DNA of 64,000 nucleotides, from the NCBI RefSeq assembly GCF_001640805.2, contig NC_066853.1:23495173-23559172 (forward strand), given 5' to 3'. Origin of the DNA: Lates calcarifer (Eukaryota; Chordata; Actinopteri; Centropomidae). Made by a program: the position numbers and the translations under genes. Shown piece after piece: positions 62,601-64,000 of this stretch; position 1 is the first letter of the stretch; the number at the start of each line of letters is the position of its first letter. The notes under the pieces were generated by a model that saw nothing but the letters and a program-made list of their open reading frames with translations, searched no databases and had not been told where the DNA came from.

Positions 62601-63614
62601 GGATTTCACGGTTAATGAAACTCTAAAAGCAGGCTCTCAGAGGAGAAACTCCACATTACAAAATCTGGAACGAAAGCCAATCTCTTACTGGTAGTAATGC
62701 TGACTAACTGCAGCGTTGTTTTGGGAAATAGTAAATTTAGGACTAAGAGTGGAAATATACCTGACATCAGTACACCATGCACACTATTCTCTGAGTGTTT
62801 TGTCTTTGTGTTTTGGATCTTTTCCTCAAGTCTGAGAGAATGTGGGTTGAAAGTGGGTGATAGTGTCTTTAAGATAGCATGTGTGTGTGGGTGGAACAGC
62901 TCAGCCTCGTGTTCAAAGCTTCTCTGACCTTGATTCCAGCCTGGAGCCTTCCGGAGGAAAACAATGGGCTAAGCCAAACACAACACAGACAGAGATAGAG
63001 AATAAACCCTTCCTCATTTTTGATCTGTCTGGGGCTCTTACTTCCAAGACACTGAACAAAACTAGAAAATTGTTGTTGGTCTTGACAGATGTTGGTGCTG
63101 GAGCATGACTCATTCAATATCCAATGTTCATCTGAGCCTGGTTTAATGCATAATGTAATAGTGAAACATTCTCTTCTAACAATTTGAAGGAGTATTCTAT
63201 GATGTGGTCTTAGTTTATTTTCTGATAGTAAGTTGTACTTAAATTCCCTATTTTTTTTTTTTTTTTAATAAAACACTGATTATGTGAAACATGAATGGCA
63301 TGAATCAGGGTTTTACATTATGGGGTGAGAAAAATGTGCATGTGTGTGCATGTCTGGTCACGTGTCAGTGTCTCTTCATACCTGGGAAGTTGACAGTAGC
63401 ATGAACAGGTGCACTCGTGGCCACGGAGGCGTGCACCAGGTGAGGGTACTTCAGCCTGAACCAAGCGGCGAGGGAACCTGGGTACGACCCCCCGAACGCC
63501 ACCCACTTTCTGTTGGTCAGCCCTCGGGCCTCTGCGATCACGGTGCGGAAGTGAGCCAGGTCGGCTAAAGCCTGACGACTGCTGAGGAAACGCAGGTTGT
63601 CTGTGCTGAGGTCA
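53602..63614 (-). CDS. prss16: S28-family serine carboxypeptidase, PRSS16-like (5' part missing)
   Basis: Seven 3' exons join in phase: 63614-63382, 62368-62233, 59280-59166, 56387-56186, 54703-54613, 54440-54238 and 53711-53602. They encode the last 362 residues; the N-terminal exons lie beyond position 64000. The S28 catalytic triad is complete: Ser in [11 protein letters not shown] (codon 63487-63485), Asp in [12 protein letters not shown] (54304-54302) and His in [10 protein letters not shown] (53703-53701). The family cleaves C-terminal residues after proline or trims peptides in lysosomes and endosomes; PRSS16 shapes self-peptides in thymic epithelium. The block [16 protein letters not shown] fits PRSS16 or the K12H4.7 group better than PRCP or DPP7, whose Asp and His motifs differ. 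One exon donor is weak (GTCAGA at 59165). Calling it prss16 itself rather than a close fish relative is an inference. Confidence 0.85.
54709..54732 (-). repeat. (TG)n tract at prss16-like exon acceptor
   Basis: About 12 TG units in the transcript direction are followed by TTGTCAG and then the exon starting at 54703. Confidence 0.9.
54898..55045. repeat. Foldback element with 57-base arms
   Basis: The left arm 54898-54954 and the right arm 54989-55045 are inverted copies with few mismatches; both outer ends read GGGAGTTGCTGGA. The 34-base centre contains 'agtggtgggaaaagtattcag', a phrase common in fish short transposons. It lies in a prss16-like intron. Confidence 0.75.
56590..56834. mobile_element. 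Interspersed repeat beginning with a hairpin
   Basis: A near-perfect hairpin (56590-56634, outer ends CCCCATGCAGT and ACTGCATGGGG) is followed by 'tcaaaggtcaaggtcactgtga' style text (split here by variants) and 'accataactcaagaatt', which I associate with an abundant teleost repeat. There is no coding frame. Confidence 0.5.
57681..57699. repeat. Poly(A) tract
   Basis: A run of 19 A bases in a purine-rich segment of a prss16-like intron. Confidence 0.85.
58003..58056. repeat. Dispersed repeat, copy A
   Basis: The segment starting CATCCAACAGTTATCTGTTT is repeated at 60942-61000 in the same orientation, with scattered differences. Both copies are in prss16-like introns. Confidence 0.65.
59282..59453. 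repeat. Homopurine/homopyrimidine tract of about 170 bases
   Basis: The + strand is almost wholly A and G (GAGA, GGAGG and GAAGAAGAA blocks). On the transcript strand it is an extremely long polypyrimidine tract ending at the acceptor of the exon starting 59280. Confidence 0.85.
60942..61000. repeat. Dispersed repeat, copy B
   Basis: Second copy of the segment at 58003-58056; it is followed directly by the inverted-repeat element at 61015-61300 and may belong to it. Confidence 0.65.
61015..61300. mobile_element. Inverted-repeat element of a common teleost family
   Basis: The left end reads 'gttagcttagcttggcataaagact' in two overlapping blocks and then 'acagctaatctggctctgt'. The right end carries the reverse complement style 'agccagagtagctgtttcc' and 'agtctttttgctaa'. 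The interior includes 'gagctttagaggt'. I recognise this pattern from many fish introns; it has no coding capacity. Confidence 0.65.
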
Positions 63615-64000
63615 CTGGATGGAGAGAAGAAGGAAGCTAAGTTTAAATAGTAGTGAGTGACCATCTAGACTGTGTATCCATCTTTCTGCCTATACAGTAC
63701 TACATGGGCAGTGAGCAGGACTGTCCTGATCCGAATGCAGGACTGCCATCTGGTGGTACAACAGCTTCACCTGCATCAGTTACTGAATTTACTTAGCTTG
63801 TGAATCTGGTGGTCTGATGCATTTTGTCCGTTTGTTGAGTATTGCTCAACCAGAGTCACTAAAACTTTTTCAAACTATTGTAAAAACACAATGAGGGTGA
63901 TGTAATAGCTACCTTTCATCATTCTATAAAAAGATACTCCCCCAATCTCCACAGGGAAACTCTTTGTTCATTCCACAGTACGCAACACGACACCACAGAG
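63615..64000. other. Intron of the prss16-like gene at the right edge
   Basis: No exon of the peptidase family (for example one with the conserved EHRFYG block) is visible on the minus strand here, so the next upstream exon lies outside the window. Confidence 0.6.

Overview
This window looks like part of a teleost (ray-finned fish) chromosome, probably a percomorph-type genome. The evidence is six split vertebrate genes with GT-AG introns, abundant (CA)n microsatellites, and degraded Tc1-like and short inverted-repeat elements of the kind common in fish. There is no sign of bacterial, plasmid or viral organisation, and I saw no tRNA, rRNA or CRISPR array. All gene models were assembled by hand: exons were read on both strands, and each junction was checked for reading phase, splice dinucleotides and agreement with my memory of the human or fish family.

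Layout: (1) positions 1-8.5 kb are non-coding and hold simple repeats, a consensus CRE and a probable untranslated first exon. (2) scg2 (secretogranin II, neuropeptide precursor) is at 8577-10502 on +. (3) ap1s3 (AP-1 adaptor sigma subunit) is on -, CDS 15309 to 11280, tail-to-tail with scg2. (4) A dhrs12-type short-chain dehydrogenase is on +, CDS 16443-24456, head-to-head with ap1s3. (5) wdfy1 (WD40 + FYVE endosomal protein) is on -, CDS 42453 to 29567, convergent with dhrs12. (6) serpine2 (protease nexin-1) is on -, CDS 50363 to 44108. (7) An S28-family serine carboxypeptidase of the PRSS16/K12H4.7 type is on -, CDS from 63614 to 53602; its 5' exons lie beyond the right edge. A small unidentified exon pair on - lies between the dhrs12 and wdfy1 tails.

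The order scg2, ap1s3, wdfy1, serpine2 matches human 2q36 as I remember it. The dhrs12 gene beside wdfy1 matches the WDFY2/DHRS12 pair of human 13q14, which also carries SERPINE3. The window therefore looks like a fish copy of the 2q36 member of this paralogous pair of blocks that has kept a dhrs12-like gene. The genes do not form a pathway; they are linked by ancestry. I found no convincing new biological system. The most unusual signals are in the introns: several 3' splice sites sit directly behind (TG)n tracts, most strikingly wdfy1 exon 11. Other points are a shared bidirectional poly(A) site between scg2 and ap1s3, several hairpin-forming repeats, and a long homopurine tract at a prss16-like splice site.
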